From: Tardiphaga robiniae
GTDB taxonomy: Bacteria; Pseudomonadota; Alphaproteobacteria; Rhizobiales; Xanthobacteraceae
Direction: 5' to 3'
NCBI RefSeq assembly: GCF_013359755.1
Contig: NZ_JABMCJ010000084.1
Location: 62,001 to 126,000 of the forward strand
Length of the DNA stretch: 64,000 nucleotides
The notes beneath the pieces are model-generated. The model was not told where the DNA came from, did no database searches, and saw nothing but the letters and a program-made list of their open reading frames with translations. Numbering within the stretch: position 1 is the first letter of the stretch; every line of letters starts with the position of its first letter. Below, piece after piece: positions 38,884 through 47,445 of this stretch. The translations under genes and the position numbers were made by a program.

Positions 38884-38916
38884 ATTGCTCAATTCATCGC
38901 CCGTAGAGAGTGGAAC

Positions 38917-39612
38917 TCACACCGGATAGCCCGCCGAGTTCCGCGCCATGCCGTTAAAAGCATCAAGCATTCTTTCGCGCCATGCATAGATCGCGTCGTC
39001 TTCCGCCAGCAGCTTGAACGGCGAGATCGCGCGCGCCCACTGGAACGGACCGAACACGATGTAGTCGGCATAGTTTGGCGCGGCGCCCCCAAGGAACGGC
39101 TGCGTCTTCAGGGTGAGACGCATCGGATCAAGCGACTTGCGGAAGGCATCGACGCCCGTGTCGCGATTGGATGCGACCTCTTCCAGCGACTTCTTGAACC
39201 GCGCTTCGCGGCTCTCGCGGAAATAGGCCTGATCGACCGGACGCAGATGACCATGAATATCCGCGACGATGAACGGAAACATGCCGGCGACCACGACCGT
39301 GTCGCCCCACCAGTTCAGCATCCGCCCCATGGCGCGGCCGCCCTCGCCGCCGAACAGTGACGGACGATCCGGATAGGTGTCTTCGAGATAATTGGCGATC
39401 GCCCAGGAGTCGTTGACCGCGCGCTCACCATCGAGCAGCACCGGCACCTTGTCGGATTTGTGCTTGTTGATCGCGTCCTTCTCGGTGAAGCGCCAAGGGA
39501 TCGATGTGGCGTCGAGGCCCTTATGTGCCAGCGCCATCCGGATGCGCCAGCAGAACGGGCTGAAGGGACGATCTTCTTCGGTGCCGACCAGTTCGAACAG
39601 TTGCAGCGCCAT
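38917..39612 (-). CDS. Glutathione S-transferase (etherase-like)
   Basis: A 231-residue GST. The N-terminal FSPFCWRIRMALAHKGLD carries an S-P-F-C-W active-site loop of the LigE/LigF-like group, with DKVPVLLDGERAVNDSWAIANYLE as the glutathione-binding strand. The C-domain has PNYADYIVFGPFQWARAISP. Relation to lignin-type beta-etherases is by motif only; the substrate is unknown. Another GST of a different class lies 22 bp upstream, so they are probably cotranscribed. Confidence 0.86.
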   Translation of the reverse strand: MALQLFELVGTEEDRPFSPFCWRIRMALAHKGLDATSIPWRFTEKDAINKHKSDKVPVLLDGERAVNDSWAIANYLEDTYPDRPSLFGGEGGRAMGRMLNWWGDTVVVAGMFPFIVADIHGHLRPVDQAYFRESREARFKKSLEEVASNRDTGVDAFRKSLDPMRLTLKTQPFLGGAAPNYADYIVFGPFQWARAISPFKLLAEDDAIYAWRERMLDAFNGMARNSAGYPV

Positions 39613-39634
39613 GATTACTTCTCGTAACTCTGAG

Positions 39635-40345
39635 CTAACTCTTCACCACAGCCGAGGTCTGGCCGAACAGCAGCTTGCGCTCTTCGTCGGTCCGGATCGG
39701 CGGCTGGCCGAAATTGGGGTTGACCTCTTTGGCGATCTCGTAAGCACGCTTGACCGCCGGCCGCTCGGCGATGGTTTCGAGCCAGCGCTTGAGATGCGGG
39801 AAGTCGTTGATGTCCTGGCCCTGGTTCTTGTAGGGCACGATCCAGGGATAGCTCGCCATATCGGCAATCGAATAGTCGCCGGCGATGAACTTGCGATCTG
39901 CAAGGCGCTTGTTGAGCACGCCATAGAGCCGGTTGGTCTCGTTCACATAGCGGTCGATGGCGTAGGTGATCTTTTCCTGCGCGTAGTTGCGGAAGTGATG
40001 GTTCTGTCCGGCCATCGGCCCGAGACCACCCATCTGCCAGAACACCCACTGGATCGCATCATAGCGCACAGCGAGATCGTCGCTCAGGAACCTCGCGGTC
40101 TTCTCGGCGAGATACAGCAGCATCGCGCCGGACTCGAACACCGAGATCGGCTTGCTGCCACTCTTGGGCGCATGATCGAGCAGCGCCGGAATGCGATTGT
40201 TCGGCGCGATGGCCAAAAACTCGTCCTTGAACTGGTCACCCTTGCTGATATTCACCGGAATGATCTTGTAGGGGAGCCCCGTCTCCTCAAGAAAGATCGT
40301 GATCTTGTGGCCGTTCGGCGTGCTCCAGTAATAGAGATCGATCAT
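39635..40345 (-). CDS. Nu-class GST / disulfide-bond oxidoreductase (YfcG-like)
   Basis: A 236-residue GST with the Nu-class signatures: YYWSTPNGHKITIFLEE at the N-terminus (Thr-Pro-Asn active site), NISKGDQFKDEFLAIAPNNRIPALLD, SVFESGAMLLYLAEK, and QMGGLGPMAGQNHHF in the C-domain. Family members reduce disulfides using glutathione. It is upstream in a two-gene unit with the etherase-like GST. Confidence 0.88.
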   Translation of the reverse strand: MIDLYYWSTPNGHKITIFLEETGLPYKIIPVNISKGDQFKDEFLAIAPNNRIPALLDHAPKSGSKPISVFESGAMLLYLAEKTARFLSDDLAVRYDAIQWVFWQMGGLGPMAGQNHHFRNYAQEKITYAIDRYVNETNRLYGVLNKRLADRKFIAGDYSIADMASYPWIVPYKNQGQDINDFPHLKRWLETIAERPAVKRAYEIAKEVNPNFGQPPIRTDEERKLLFGQTSAVVKS

Positions 40346-40559
40346 CGTTCAATCCGTTTTGCGTGATGAGGCAACCCGCAAACCCGACCGAAGGCCGATT
40401 GAATGCGACTGCATGAAATGTTGCCGGATCATCGGATCAAGTCAATGCAATTTGCTCCGCCTCCGATGATCTTCGAAAGATCATTCCCTGCCAGTGGCGC
40501 ATCCGGTCTGTTATCAAACGGAAACTCCGCACAGGCGGATGATTTCCGGGAGACATGCC

Positions 40560-41672
40560 ATGACCGCAGATATCCGCCGCCGCGACTTTCTCAAGACCTC
40601 GGCAGCCTTTGCTGGCATGGCTGCGGCCGGATTTTCCTGCGTGGAGGTTGCCAACGCGGCGCCGATCCAGGTGCCGACCGTCGATCGGCTCTCGATCCGC
40701 GTGCTCGTCGATCAGCAGCATGATCAATTTCTGCGCGGCAGCACGGTGAATGGCGTGGTGCATGAGGGGCCAGGGCCGGCCCGCAGCGCCGATGCGCGCA
40801 ACGTGCTGCACAATGAGTGGGGCCTGTCGCTGTTTCTGGAGTCTCAGCGTGAGCAGGACAAGCGTAATATCCTGCTCGATTTCGGCTATACCTCGCCGGC
40901 AATCATCAACAATATCGGGCTGCTCAAGGTCGATCCGGCCTCGCTCAACGCGCTGATCGTCAGCCACGGTCATATCGACCATTACGGTGGACTGATCGGC
41001 TTTCTCGAGCAATATCGCAGCGTCTTGCCACCCGACATCAAGCTATATGCCGGCGGCGAGGATAATTTCTGCCACCGCGTCAGCCGCGCATCGACCGGCC
41101 AGTTCGGCGAAGGCGGCATCCTCGACCGCAAGCAAATCGCCGCGCAGAAGGTGCAGACCGTACTCTGCGAAACCCCGACGGTGATCGAGGGCCATGCTTT
41201 CACAACAGGCAAGATCAAGCGTAACAGCGTCGAGCGCGTGCTGCCGAACACCTTCGTGGACTACAAGCCGGACAGCGCAGGCTGCGACTACGGCCACTAT
41301 ACGGCTGCCGAACTGCAGGGCAATTTTGCACCGGACGAACACGTCCACGAACACGCCACCTGCTTCAACATCCGCGGCAAGGGGCTGGTGGTGATCAGCT
41401 CCTGCGGCCATGTCGGCATCGTCAATTCGGTCCGGCAGGCGCAGGAGATATCGGGCGTGCAGAAGGTACACGCCGTCGTCGGCGGCTTTCACCTCGGTCC
41501 TGCCCCTGCCGACTACCTCAAGCAGATCGTCGGCGAGATCAAGAAGCTCGAGCCCGATGTGATCATCCCGATGCATTGCAGCGGCCTGAACTTCCTGCTC
41601 GAGGCGCGTGCGCAGATGCCGGACAACGTCATCAACGTCTCGACCGGCAGCCGCCTGACCTTCAGCGCGTGA
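40560..41672 (+). CDS. Tat-exported MBL-fold hydrolase
   Basis: A 370-residue protein with a twin-arginine signal (RRRDFLKTSAAFAGMAAAGF) and a metallo-beta-lactamase fold: the metal motif SHGHIDHYGG (136-141), later His in EHATCFNIRGKGLVVISSCGHVGIVN and GGFHLGPAPADYL. It is of the 7,8-dihydropterin synthase / MBL type rather than a beta-lactamase. GGGAG precedes ATG 40560. Its stop overlaps the start of the SCO gene by 4 bp (GTGA), which implies coupled translation and possibly a shared role in periplasmic redox or metal handling. Substrate unknown. Confidence 0.82.
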   Translation: MTADIRRRDFLKTSAAFAGMAAAGFSCVEVANAAPIQVPTVDRLSIRVLVDQQHDQFLRGSTVNGVVHEGPGPARSADARNVLHNEWGLSLFLESQREQDKRNILLDFGYTSPAIINNIGLLKVDPASLNALIVSHGHIDHYGGLIGFLEQYRSVLPPDIKLYAGGEDNFCHRVSRASTGQFGEGGILDRKQIAAQKVQTVLCETPTVIEGHAFTTGKIKRNSVERVLPNTFVDYKPDSAGCDYGHYTAAELQGNFAPDEHVHEHATCFNIRGKGLVVISSCGHVGIVNSVRQAQEISGVQKVHAVVGGFHLGPAPADYLKQIVGEIKKLEPDVIIPMHCSGLNFLLEARAQMPDNVINVSTGSRLTFSA

Positions 41673-42316
41673 CCTCGCGCGCCGCACGCGCCTTCTGGTA
41701 TCGGACCGGCATAGCCGCCATGGCCGCGCTGTGGCTCGGGTGCTGGAGTGCGGCGCCCGCATCAGCGCAGGGGTCGTCCCGTTCCGCAGCCGAATTGATG
41801 GACGCAGTGATGTGGAATCGCGAGCCGATCGGTGGCGCGTTCCAGCTTATCGACCAGTCGGGTCAAGCCCGCAGCGAGCGCGATTATCGCGGCCAGCTGT
41901 TGCTCGTTTATTTCGGTTTCACCTATTGTCCGGACATCTGCCCGACTGACCTGCAGGCCATCGGACTGGCGATGGACCGGCTTGGCGCTGACGCCGCTCA
42001 TGTGCAGCCGCTCTTCATCACTCTGGATCCCGAGCGCGATACACAGGAGCAACTGGCGCAATATGTGCCGATGTTTCACCCGAAGCTGATCGGCCTGACC
42101 GGCAGCACTGCCGCGATTCATGCCGCCGCCGAAGCGTATCGCGTTTATTACAAGCGCATCGACTTCGACGACAGGCCGACCGACTACACCGTCGATCACT
42201 CGGCCTTCGTCTATCTGATGGACCGCGACGGAAAATATCTCGGCTTCTTTCCGCCCGGCACCTCTGCCGAGAAGATGGTCGATATGATCCGGCCGTATCT
42301 GGGAATCGGAAAATAG
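41669..42316 (+). CDS. SCO family copper/thioredoxin-like protein
   Basis: A 215-residue protein starting at a GTG that overlaps the MBL stop. This start gives a complete signal peptide ending PASAQG; ATG 41720 would shorten it. The fold is SCO1/SenC-type: CPDIC copper site (Cys87 and Cys91 in FTYCPDICPTD) and the ligand His177 in VDHSAFVY. Family members deliver copper to cytochrome oxidase or act as thiol reductants. No cox genes are adjacent. Confidence 0.86.
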   Translation: MTSRAARAFWYRTGIAAMAALWLGCWSAAPASAQGSSRSAAELMDAVMWNREPIGGAFQLIDQSGQARSERDYRGQLLLVYFGFTYCPDICPTDLQAIGLAMDRLGADAAHVQPLFITLDPERDTQEQLAQYVPMFHPKLIGLTGSTAAIHAAAEAYRVYYKRIDFDDRPTDYTVDHSAFVYLMDRDGKYLGFFPPGTSAEKMVDMIRPYLGIGK

Positions 42317-42369
42317 AGATGCCGCGCCCTTGCGAGCGCAGCATCGTGATAGAAGTGATCGATTGAAGC

Positions 42370-43146
42370 TTACATGCCCATGATCGCGATATCCGTCACC
42401 TTGCCGGTGACGCCCGAGATCTTGGCGGCTTCGGTCGCCTTGCCGGTGGCGAGATCGACCGAATAGAGCGTGCCGTCGGCCATCAGCCAGGCTTCGTTCT
42501 TGCTGCCATCCGACCAGATGTCGAAGGCGACAGCCGCCGGCTTGATGCCGAGTTTGCCGACCGCGCCGAGAATGCCGTCATTCGGTGGCGCCTGCTTGAC
42601 CAGCGCGCCGATGGTGCCGTCGATGTTGAACAGCGCGGTCTCCTTGGTGCCCTTCACAGAGTTTGTGTAGGCGCCGGCGATGACATTCGGCTTCTCGCCC
42701 TTGTGCATGTCGGTCTCGGCATATTTATGATCGCCGTCCTTTGTCACCTTGCCGTCGTCGACATTGGCACGCAGGCTCATGCCGTCCGAGCCCATCACGC
42801 GCAGACGATCGGCCACCGGGTTGAAGTCGACGGTGGCGGTGACGCCCTTGGCCAGCATGGTGTCGAGCTTCGACTTCACCGTCGCCTTGCCGTCCGCGGC
42901 GATGGTGACGATCGTGCCGTCATCGACCACCCCATAGAGCATGCCATCGGCGGGACGGACGTCGATGCCGACCAGCGCGCCGGATATACCAGTGACCTTG
43001 ACGGATCCAGCGGCCATCTTCTTGGTGGTATCGACCATGGCGATGGTGTCGCCACCGACCAGGGCTGCAACCTGGGCAGCATTGGCGGCGGCCGCGGGGA
43101 TCAGCAGCAATGCTGCAGAGGCGGCGAAAAGCGAACGAAATGACAT
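42370..43146 (-). CDS. DUF4394 secreted protein, divergent from the ECF sigma operon
   Basis: A 258-residue exported protein (signal peptide ending AAANA). DUF4394 landmarks: VGIDVRPADGMLYGVVDDGTIVTIAADGKA, TVDFNPVADRLRVMGSDGMSLRANVDDG and AFDIWSDGSKNEAWLMADGTLYSVDL. The repeats suggest a beta-propeller. Its promoter carries the same -35/-10 pair as the sigma gene on the other side (see 43192 and 43248), so it is the likely main target of that sigma factor. The function is unknown. Confidence 0.85.
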   Translation of the reverse strand: MSFRSLFAASAALLLIPAAAANAAQVAALVGGDTIAMVDTTKKMAAGSVKVTGISGALVGIDVRPADGMLYGVVDDGTIVTIAADGKATVKSKLDTMLAKGVTATVDFNPVADRLRVMGSDGMSLRANVDDGKVTKDGDHKYAETDMHKGEKPNVIAGAYTNSVKGTKETALFNIDGTIGALVKQAPPNDGILGAVGKLGIKPAAVAFDIWSDGSKNEAWLMADGTLYSVDLATGKATEAAKISGVTGKVTDIAIMGM

Positions 43147-43191
43147 AAGTGGCTCCCTGTGTTTCCGCGATCCCCTCGGGACCGACACAAG

Positions 43192-43223
43192 GACTACCGG
43201 CGGGCCCTCCCAACTGGATGCAC
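43192..43223 (-). promoter_or_regulatory. ECF-type promoter of the DUF4394 gene
   Basis: Read on the minus strand: GTGCATCCA, 17-bp spacer, GTAGTC. The first six bases of this -10 match the facing promoter (GTAGAC) at five positions and the -35 is identical. It sits about 45 bp from the DUF4394 ATG, so an untranslated leader of about 40 nt with GGGAG is expected. Confidence 0.6.
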
Positions 43224-43247
43224 GCCCCTGAAAATAAATTCATTTGG

Positions 43248-43278
43248 GTGCATCCAATTGCGTGCGGCAAAGGTAGAC
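43248..43278 (+). promoter_or_regulatory. ECF-type promoter of the sigma/anti-sigma operon
   Basis: GTGCATCCA (43248-43256), 16-bp spacer, GTAGAC (43273-43278). It mirrors the minus-strand element. Together the two -35 boxes form an inverted repeat with a 24-bp gap. Transcription would start near 43285, giving a leader of about 15 nt with AAGGG before ATG 43300. Confidence 0.6.
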
Positions 43279-43299
43279 TGACCATGCAAGGGCATGGAC

Positions 43300-43878
43300 A
43301 TGACTGGGAATGGCACCATCACCGAGACCCGGCGCGACGAGGCGGGCCTCGACCACGCGCGCGAGGCACAGCTGTCGGCCGCGCTGGCGCGATGCGCCGC
43401 CGGCGACCGGGCGGCTCTGCAGATGATCTACAACAGCGAAGCCCCGAAGATGATCGGGGTCGCCCGCCGCATCCTGTTCCGGCAGGATCTGGCGGAGGAA
43501 GCCGTGCACGATGCCTTCGTGCGGATCTGGGGCGCGGCCGCGTCGTTCGATCCGCATCGCGGCTCGGCGCGCGGCTGGCTCTATGCCGTCGTGCGCAATC
43601 GCGCGCTCAGCATTCACCGCAACGAGCATCGCTATGATGCGTCCGACGACAGCGCGCTCGATATCGACTGCGAGGCGACCATGACGCGGATGCCCGAGAC
43701 ATCGGCGCTGCGCAAATGCCTGGAGCGTATCGACCGGCCGCGCCGCGATGTCGTGGTGCTGGCCTATGTCCATGGCATGAGCCATGGCGAACTGGCCGGA
43801 CGGCTGAAGGTGCCGCTCGGCACCGTGAAGAGCTGGATCCGCCGCAGTCTGTTCGCACTGCAGGAGTGCATGGGATGA
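43300..43878 (+). CDS. ECF RNA polymerase sigma factor (SigK-like)
   Basis: A 192-residue ECF sigma factor. Region 2: MIYNSEAPKMIGVARRILFRQDLAEEAVHDAFVRIW; region 4: RRDVVVLAYVHGMSHGELAGRLKVPLGTVKSWIRRSL. ATG 43300 is chosen because AAGGG is 7 bp upstream; an ATG at 43294 is two codons earlier. It is followed by an RskA-type anti-sigma gene, overlapping ATGA. It is likely to autoregulate through the GTGCATCCA promoter and to drive DUF4394. The group (sigma plus RskA-type regulator) is like mycobacterial SigK and its relatives. Confidence 0.92.
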   Translation: MTGNGTITETRRDEAGLDHAREAQLSAALARCAAGDRAALQMIYNSEAPKMIGVARRILFRQDLAEEAVHDAFVRIWGAAASFDPHRGSARGWLYAVVRNRALSIHRNEHRYDASDDSALDIDCEATMTRMPETSALRKCLERIDRPRRDVVVLAYVHGMSHGELAGRLKVPLGTVKSWIRRSLFALQECMG

Positions 43879-44639
43879 GCATGCACGACGACAACACGCA
43901 TTCCACCGACGATCTCGCCGCCGACTATGTGATGGGCCTGCTGGAAGGCACGGAGCTCGCCGCTGCCGAAGCGCGCATGACCGACGATGCCGATTTCGCC
44001 AGGGCCGTCAGCACCTGGCGCGAGCGATTGGCCGATCTCGACGCCACAGCCGAAGCGCTCGCCCCCAGCGCTGCACTGTGGGACCGCATCGCCGACTCCA
44101 CAAAGATCAAACCCGCGATCCCGCTGCCCGGCGCCCGCGCTGCGCTGCGCGGCGCAACGCTGTGGGACAATATCGGCTTCTGGCGCGGCACCGGGATCGG
44201 CGGCGTGTTCGCGGCCTTGATGCTGGTGGTGATCCTGATCGGCGCGCTCGCAACGTCGCGCCAGCTCCGCCGCGAACTGATCGCGCTGGCGCAGCGCAAG
44301 CCGATCTATGTCGCCGTGCTGGTCAACGACGCCACCAGGGAAACCGGCGCCATCGTCAACACCTTCTCCGACGGCCGCGTCGAACTGATCCCGCTGCGCC
44401 CGATCGACGTCCCCGCCGGCCGCACGCTGCAGGTCTGGACCCTGTGGGATCGCGACATCGGCCCGAAGTCCATCGGCCTCACCGGACAGTCGCGGACATT
44501 GCAGCTCGATCTGGAAGCATTGCCGGATACGGTGGCAGATCAGTTGTTCGAGATCACACTGGAGCCCGAAGGCGGCTCGCCGATCGGAAGACCGACGGGG
44601 CCGATTTTGTTTAAGGGCAATGCGGCAAGGGCGTTGTGA
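43875..44639 (+). CDS. RskA-type membrane anti-sigma factor
   Basis: A 254-residue protein that should hold the ECF sigma at the inner membrane. Cytoplasmic N-terminus with a zinc-free anti-sigma helix bundle (DDLAADYVMGLLEGTELAAAEARM), TM at about 107-127 (GIGGVFAALMLVVILIGALA), then the periplasmic RskA C-domain (130-254; GRTLQVWTLWDRD, LEPEGGSPIGRPTGPILFKG). The start overlaps the sigma stop. A degraded second copy of its C-terminus lies at 46163-46273. Release of the sigma by site-2-type proteolysis is expected from the family but is not shown here. Confidence 0.9.
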   Translation: MSMHDDNTHSTDDLAADYVMGLLEGTELAAAEARMTDDADFARAVSTWRERLADLDATAEALAPSAALWDRIADSTKIKPAIPLPGARAALRGATLWDNIGFWRGTGIGGVFAALMLVVILIGALATSRQLRRELIALAQRKPIYVAVLVNDATRETGAIVNTFSDGRVELIPLRPIDVPAGRTLQVWTLWDRDIGPKSIGLTGQSRTLQLDLEALPDTVADQLFEITLEPEGGSPIGRPTGPILFKGNAARAL

Positions 44640-44650
44640 ACCGAGATAAG

Positions 44651-44683
44651 CAAATCCCCGGCTATATTCGCACCGGGGATTTG
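44651..44683. terminator. Hairpin between anti-sigma and lipoprotein genes
   Basis: CAAATCCCCGG (44651-44661) and CCGGGGATTTG (44673-44683): a perfect 11-bp stem with an 11-base loop in the convergent gap. No T run on either side, so termination efficiency is uncertain. Confidence 0.55.
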
Positions 44684-44698
44684 CCAACCCATTTACAA

Positions 44699-45961
44699 CT
44701 ATTGGGGCTCAACCTGCTTCGGCTTCCCGATAGATCCTGTCGGATTCAGATCTTTTTCTCCAGGCTTTTCCGAGTTCCGCACATCTATTGCATTTGATGG
44801 TCGACTAGAAAGTTGGGAAGGCATTTGGGGGGAGCGTATTCGTGCAAGATACTGCCGTCTCTCCAATGACGCACTATACAGCCGCCCACCCTCTCCCGGA
44901 ACAAGGTCAGCCTCAAAGGCAGCTTTGGCCAATGCTTGGTTCAATGCATTCTGACATTTGTTTCTTGCAGTCGGAGTCTTCGTATACTCGGTGCTATCGC
45001 CCAACAAATTCTGGCATGAACGCCACATGAGTTTCGTTACTAAGAAAAAGTGAGGCGTATATGCCTCGATGGCAAACGTCGCATAGTTCATGTTCCAAGC
45101 GAAGTCTCGCCATAGACGAAGATCGCCATTTCCATTGTTCATAATCTGCAACGCGTATGCCAAGGTCGCGCAAACCTCGCCTCGCGCCATTGCGTAACTG
45201 GGAGCGTAGGCGCCGTCGGGTCCGGGAGTTACGTTCGCAGGCGCCAATTGGCACCTCTTCGTCAGATTATCGATGATCAGCCACATGTTGAGTTCGAGCG
45301 AATCCCGATAAAGCGGCAGCAGGGTTAATACGGGACCAGCACTAGAAAAGCTCAGATTGAGAAGATCGTCGACCAACGACGTGGCCTGATTGACTGCCTT
45401 GGTTGCGTGAATGGCGGCTTTCACTGAGTCCGAAAGGACCGGAATCTTCCCCATCAATTTGTCACGAATTTCGGAAAGTGATGCATTGCTTTCGGCATTG
45501 AAGAGCGTCGTCAGCGCGAGTCTGAACAGGGCGTAGTCCAATCTCGCCATCTTCTCATCGAAAAACTGGCAAACTGCTGGCAGTGTAAATCTGGCAGCCT
45601 CGAGTGTACCGATCGCTCCCACTGCGTTGTCTGTGATTGCAATGTTCGTATTCGCATCGGGATAAAGGCAGTGGTATGCCTCATAAGCCGTTTCCACCGC
45701 AGCTCTCATGTTAGCTTCGATAGCGAGCTTGTCAGCGTCGTTATGACCGGCTTGCCGCGCTGCCGCTAATAAAACGCCAACCAACAGATATGACCGAAAC
45801 AACCGATGGCTTTTCGTGTTTGCAACGAAGAGAACATAATCTTCGCCCTGCGCGACGATACCTCCTCTTCGATTGAACTCCGCACACCCCGTCAGCATTG
45901 ACGCCACCAGAACAAGCGCCGTCATTCGCACAGTAAAGCGCGTCGCGAATCCTGAAAACAT
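44699..45961 (-). CDS. Putative lipoprotein of unknown function
   Basis: A 420-residue protein with a lipobox (MTALVLVASMLTGC, Cys26). The mature part is largely helical and rich in Ala/Leu with a few conserved Cys; the C-terminal 40 residues are Pro/Ser/Lys-rich and disordered (NSEKPGEKDLNPTGSIGK). I do not recognise a family. The gene is AT-richer than its neighbours and lies between the anti-sigma gene and a decayed copy of its 3' end, which suggests acquisition by transfer. The ATG at 45961 has GGGGG upstream. Confidence 0.75.
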   Translation of the reverse strand: MFSGFATRFTVRMTALVLVASMLTGCAEFNRRGGIVAQGEDYVLFVANTKSHRLFRSYLLVGVLLAAARQAGHNDADKLAIEANMRAAVETAYEAYHCLYPDANTNIAITDNAVGAIGTLEAARFTLPAVCQFFDEKMARLDYALFRLALTTLFNAESNASLSEIRDKLMGKIPVLSDSVKAAIHATKAVNQATSLVDDLLNLSFSSAGPVLTLLPLYRDSLELNMWLIIDNLTKRCQLAPANVTPGPDGAYAPSYAMARGEVCATLAYALQIMNNGNGDLRLWRDFAWNMNYATFAIEAYTPHFFLVTKLMWRSCQNLLGDSTEYTKTPTARNKCQNALNQALAKAAFEADLVPGEGGRLYSASLERRQYLARIRSPQMPSQLSSRPSNAIDVRNSEKPGEKDLNPTGSIGKPKQVEPQ

Positions 45962-46162
45962 GATCGCCCCCAAGCAAATCTTTGATTTGTAATGAGGTGA
46001 ATCTCGCCAGATTCGCGGCACATCCCGTAGTTGATATTTATCAGGGCATTTCCTTTGGTTGATTTATCCACATCAATCGCTTTCGGGTTGAGTGTCCATT
46101 CGTGCAGCTGGCGCAGCACGGTGGCGCCCGTCGCTTCGTCGTGGTCCCGACTGTCGCCGGAA

Positions 46163-46273
46163 ATCGTCGCCGACCAGCCGTTCGAGATCACCCGGGAGCA
46201 CGAAGACGGCTCGCCGGCCGGCCATCCGACCGGGCCTGTATCGTTCAAGGGCAATGCCGCGCGGGCGTTGTAG
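46163..46273 (+). pseudogene. Decayed copy of the anti-sigma C-terminus
   Basis: 36 codons ending in a stop: VADQPFEITREHEDGSPAGH, then PTGPVSFKGNAARAL. By eye 27 of 36 residues match the end of the anti-sigma gene (VADQLFEITLEPEGGSPIGR, PTGPILFKGNAARAL). The frame upstream bears no anti-sigma sequence, so it is a 3' fragment. Divergence shows it is not a recent duplication. It lies just upstream of the DUF2157 gene. Confidence 0.8.
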
Positions 46274-46369
46274 TCTCACGGCGACCGGTTTTGGCCCTTG
46301 AACGCTTCGGCCTGTGTAAGCGACAAAGGGCAGTGTTCGGCGTCGAATGGCGCATTGCGGAGAGAGTGC

Positions 46370-47413
46370 ATGCGATATTCGACCGATGATCTGCGCGCGG
46401 CTGTCACAGCCGGCGTGCTTCCTTCCACGCAGCTCGACGCCCTGCTGGCTTTCCTCACGGCGCGTGTGCCGGAGCAGCCGGCTGCCGGGCCCAAATTCGA
46501 CGTCGTGCATTTGCTCTGGTACGCAGGCGCGCTGGTGGTGATATCAGCCATGGGGCTGTTCTCGACGCTGGCGTTTTCGCAAATGGGCGGGCCGGCGCTG
46601 ACCGCCACTGCCCTTGTCTATGCCGGCCTGTTCACCGCAGCCGGTCACTATCTCTGGACGGTCAAGAAGCTGCGCACGCCGGGCGGACTGCTGATCGCGG
46701 TCGCCGTGGCGATGACGCCGCTCGCCGTGTTCGGCATACAGGATGCCTACGGTGCATGGACCGAATTCGGCAGGCCGGCGGCGATGCGCGATTTCTATGT
46801 CTGGATCAAGGGCAGCTTCGTCTTCATGGAGCTTGCGACCATCGCCGCGGCCATCGTGGCACTGCAATTCTATCGCTTTCCCTTCATCGTCTTCATCATG
46901 GCGGTCGCGCTGTGGTTTCTGTCGATGGATGTCGTGCCGTGGATCGCGGGCGCGAGCTACGGCAACTGGGAACTATCGCGCAAGGTGTCCATCTGGTTCG
47001 GCCTTGGCATTCTGGTAGCTGCGGTGATCGTCAACCTGCGCCAGCGCAGCGGCGATTTCGCATTCTGGCTCTATCTGTTCGGCGTGCTGACATTCTGGGG
47101 CGGCATCACCGCCACGTCGAACGGCACCAATCTCGACAAGGCGCTATACTGCCTGCTGAATGTCGGCTTCCTGCTGATCTCGGTCGCGCTGTCACGACGG
47201 GTGTTCGCGGTGTTCGGCACCATCGGCATTGCGATCTATCTCGGCGACCTCGCCGAGAAGATCTTCAAGGATTCAATGCTGTTCCCGTTCGCGCTGTCGC
47301 TGATCGGCATCGGAATCATTGCGCTGGGGCTGTATGTCCATCGCCACCAGCGCGACATCGGCGCCTGGGTCGATGCGCGCCTGCCCGAATCGCTCAAGCG
47401 CCTGCGGGCGTAA
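46370..47413 (+). CDS. DUF2157-like polytopic membrane protein
   Basis: A 347-residue protein: a cytoplasmic N-terminus (STDDLRAAVTAGVLPSTQLDALLAFLTARV) followed by about ten TM helices (VVHLLWYAGALVVISAMGLFSTL onward). This fits the DUF2157 family. ATG 46370 has GGAGAG upstream; in-frame codons start at 46298 in non-hydrophobic sequence. The function is unknown. It follows the anti-sigma remnant, which suggests that sigma, anti-sigma and this gene were once closer. Confidence 0.75.
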   Translation: MRYSTDDLRAAVTAGVLPSTQLDALLAFLTARVPEQPAAGPKFDVVHLLWYAGALVVISAMGLFSTLAFSQMGGPALTATALVYAGLFTAAGHYLWTVKKLRTPGGLLIAVAVAMTPLAVFGIQDAYGAWTEFGRPAAMRDFYVWIKGSFVFMELATIAAAIVALQFYRFPFIVFIMAVALWFLSMDVVPWIAGASYGNWELSRKVSIWFGLGILVAAVIVNLRQRSGDFAFWLYLFGVLTFWGGITATSNGTNLDKALYCLLNVGFLLISVALSRRVFAVFGTIGIAIYLGDLAEKIFKDSMLFPFALSLIGIGIIALGLYVHRHQRDIGAWVDARLPESLKRLRA

Positions 47414-47445
47414 CCGGTCGCCGGATAGGTTTGATATAGCCGGAC

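Noticed and set aside
46031-46273. 80-codon frame containing the anti-sigma-like end
   Set aside because: Only the last 36 codons are related to a protein; treated as a pseudogene fragment, not a gene.
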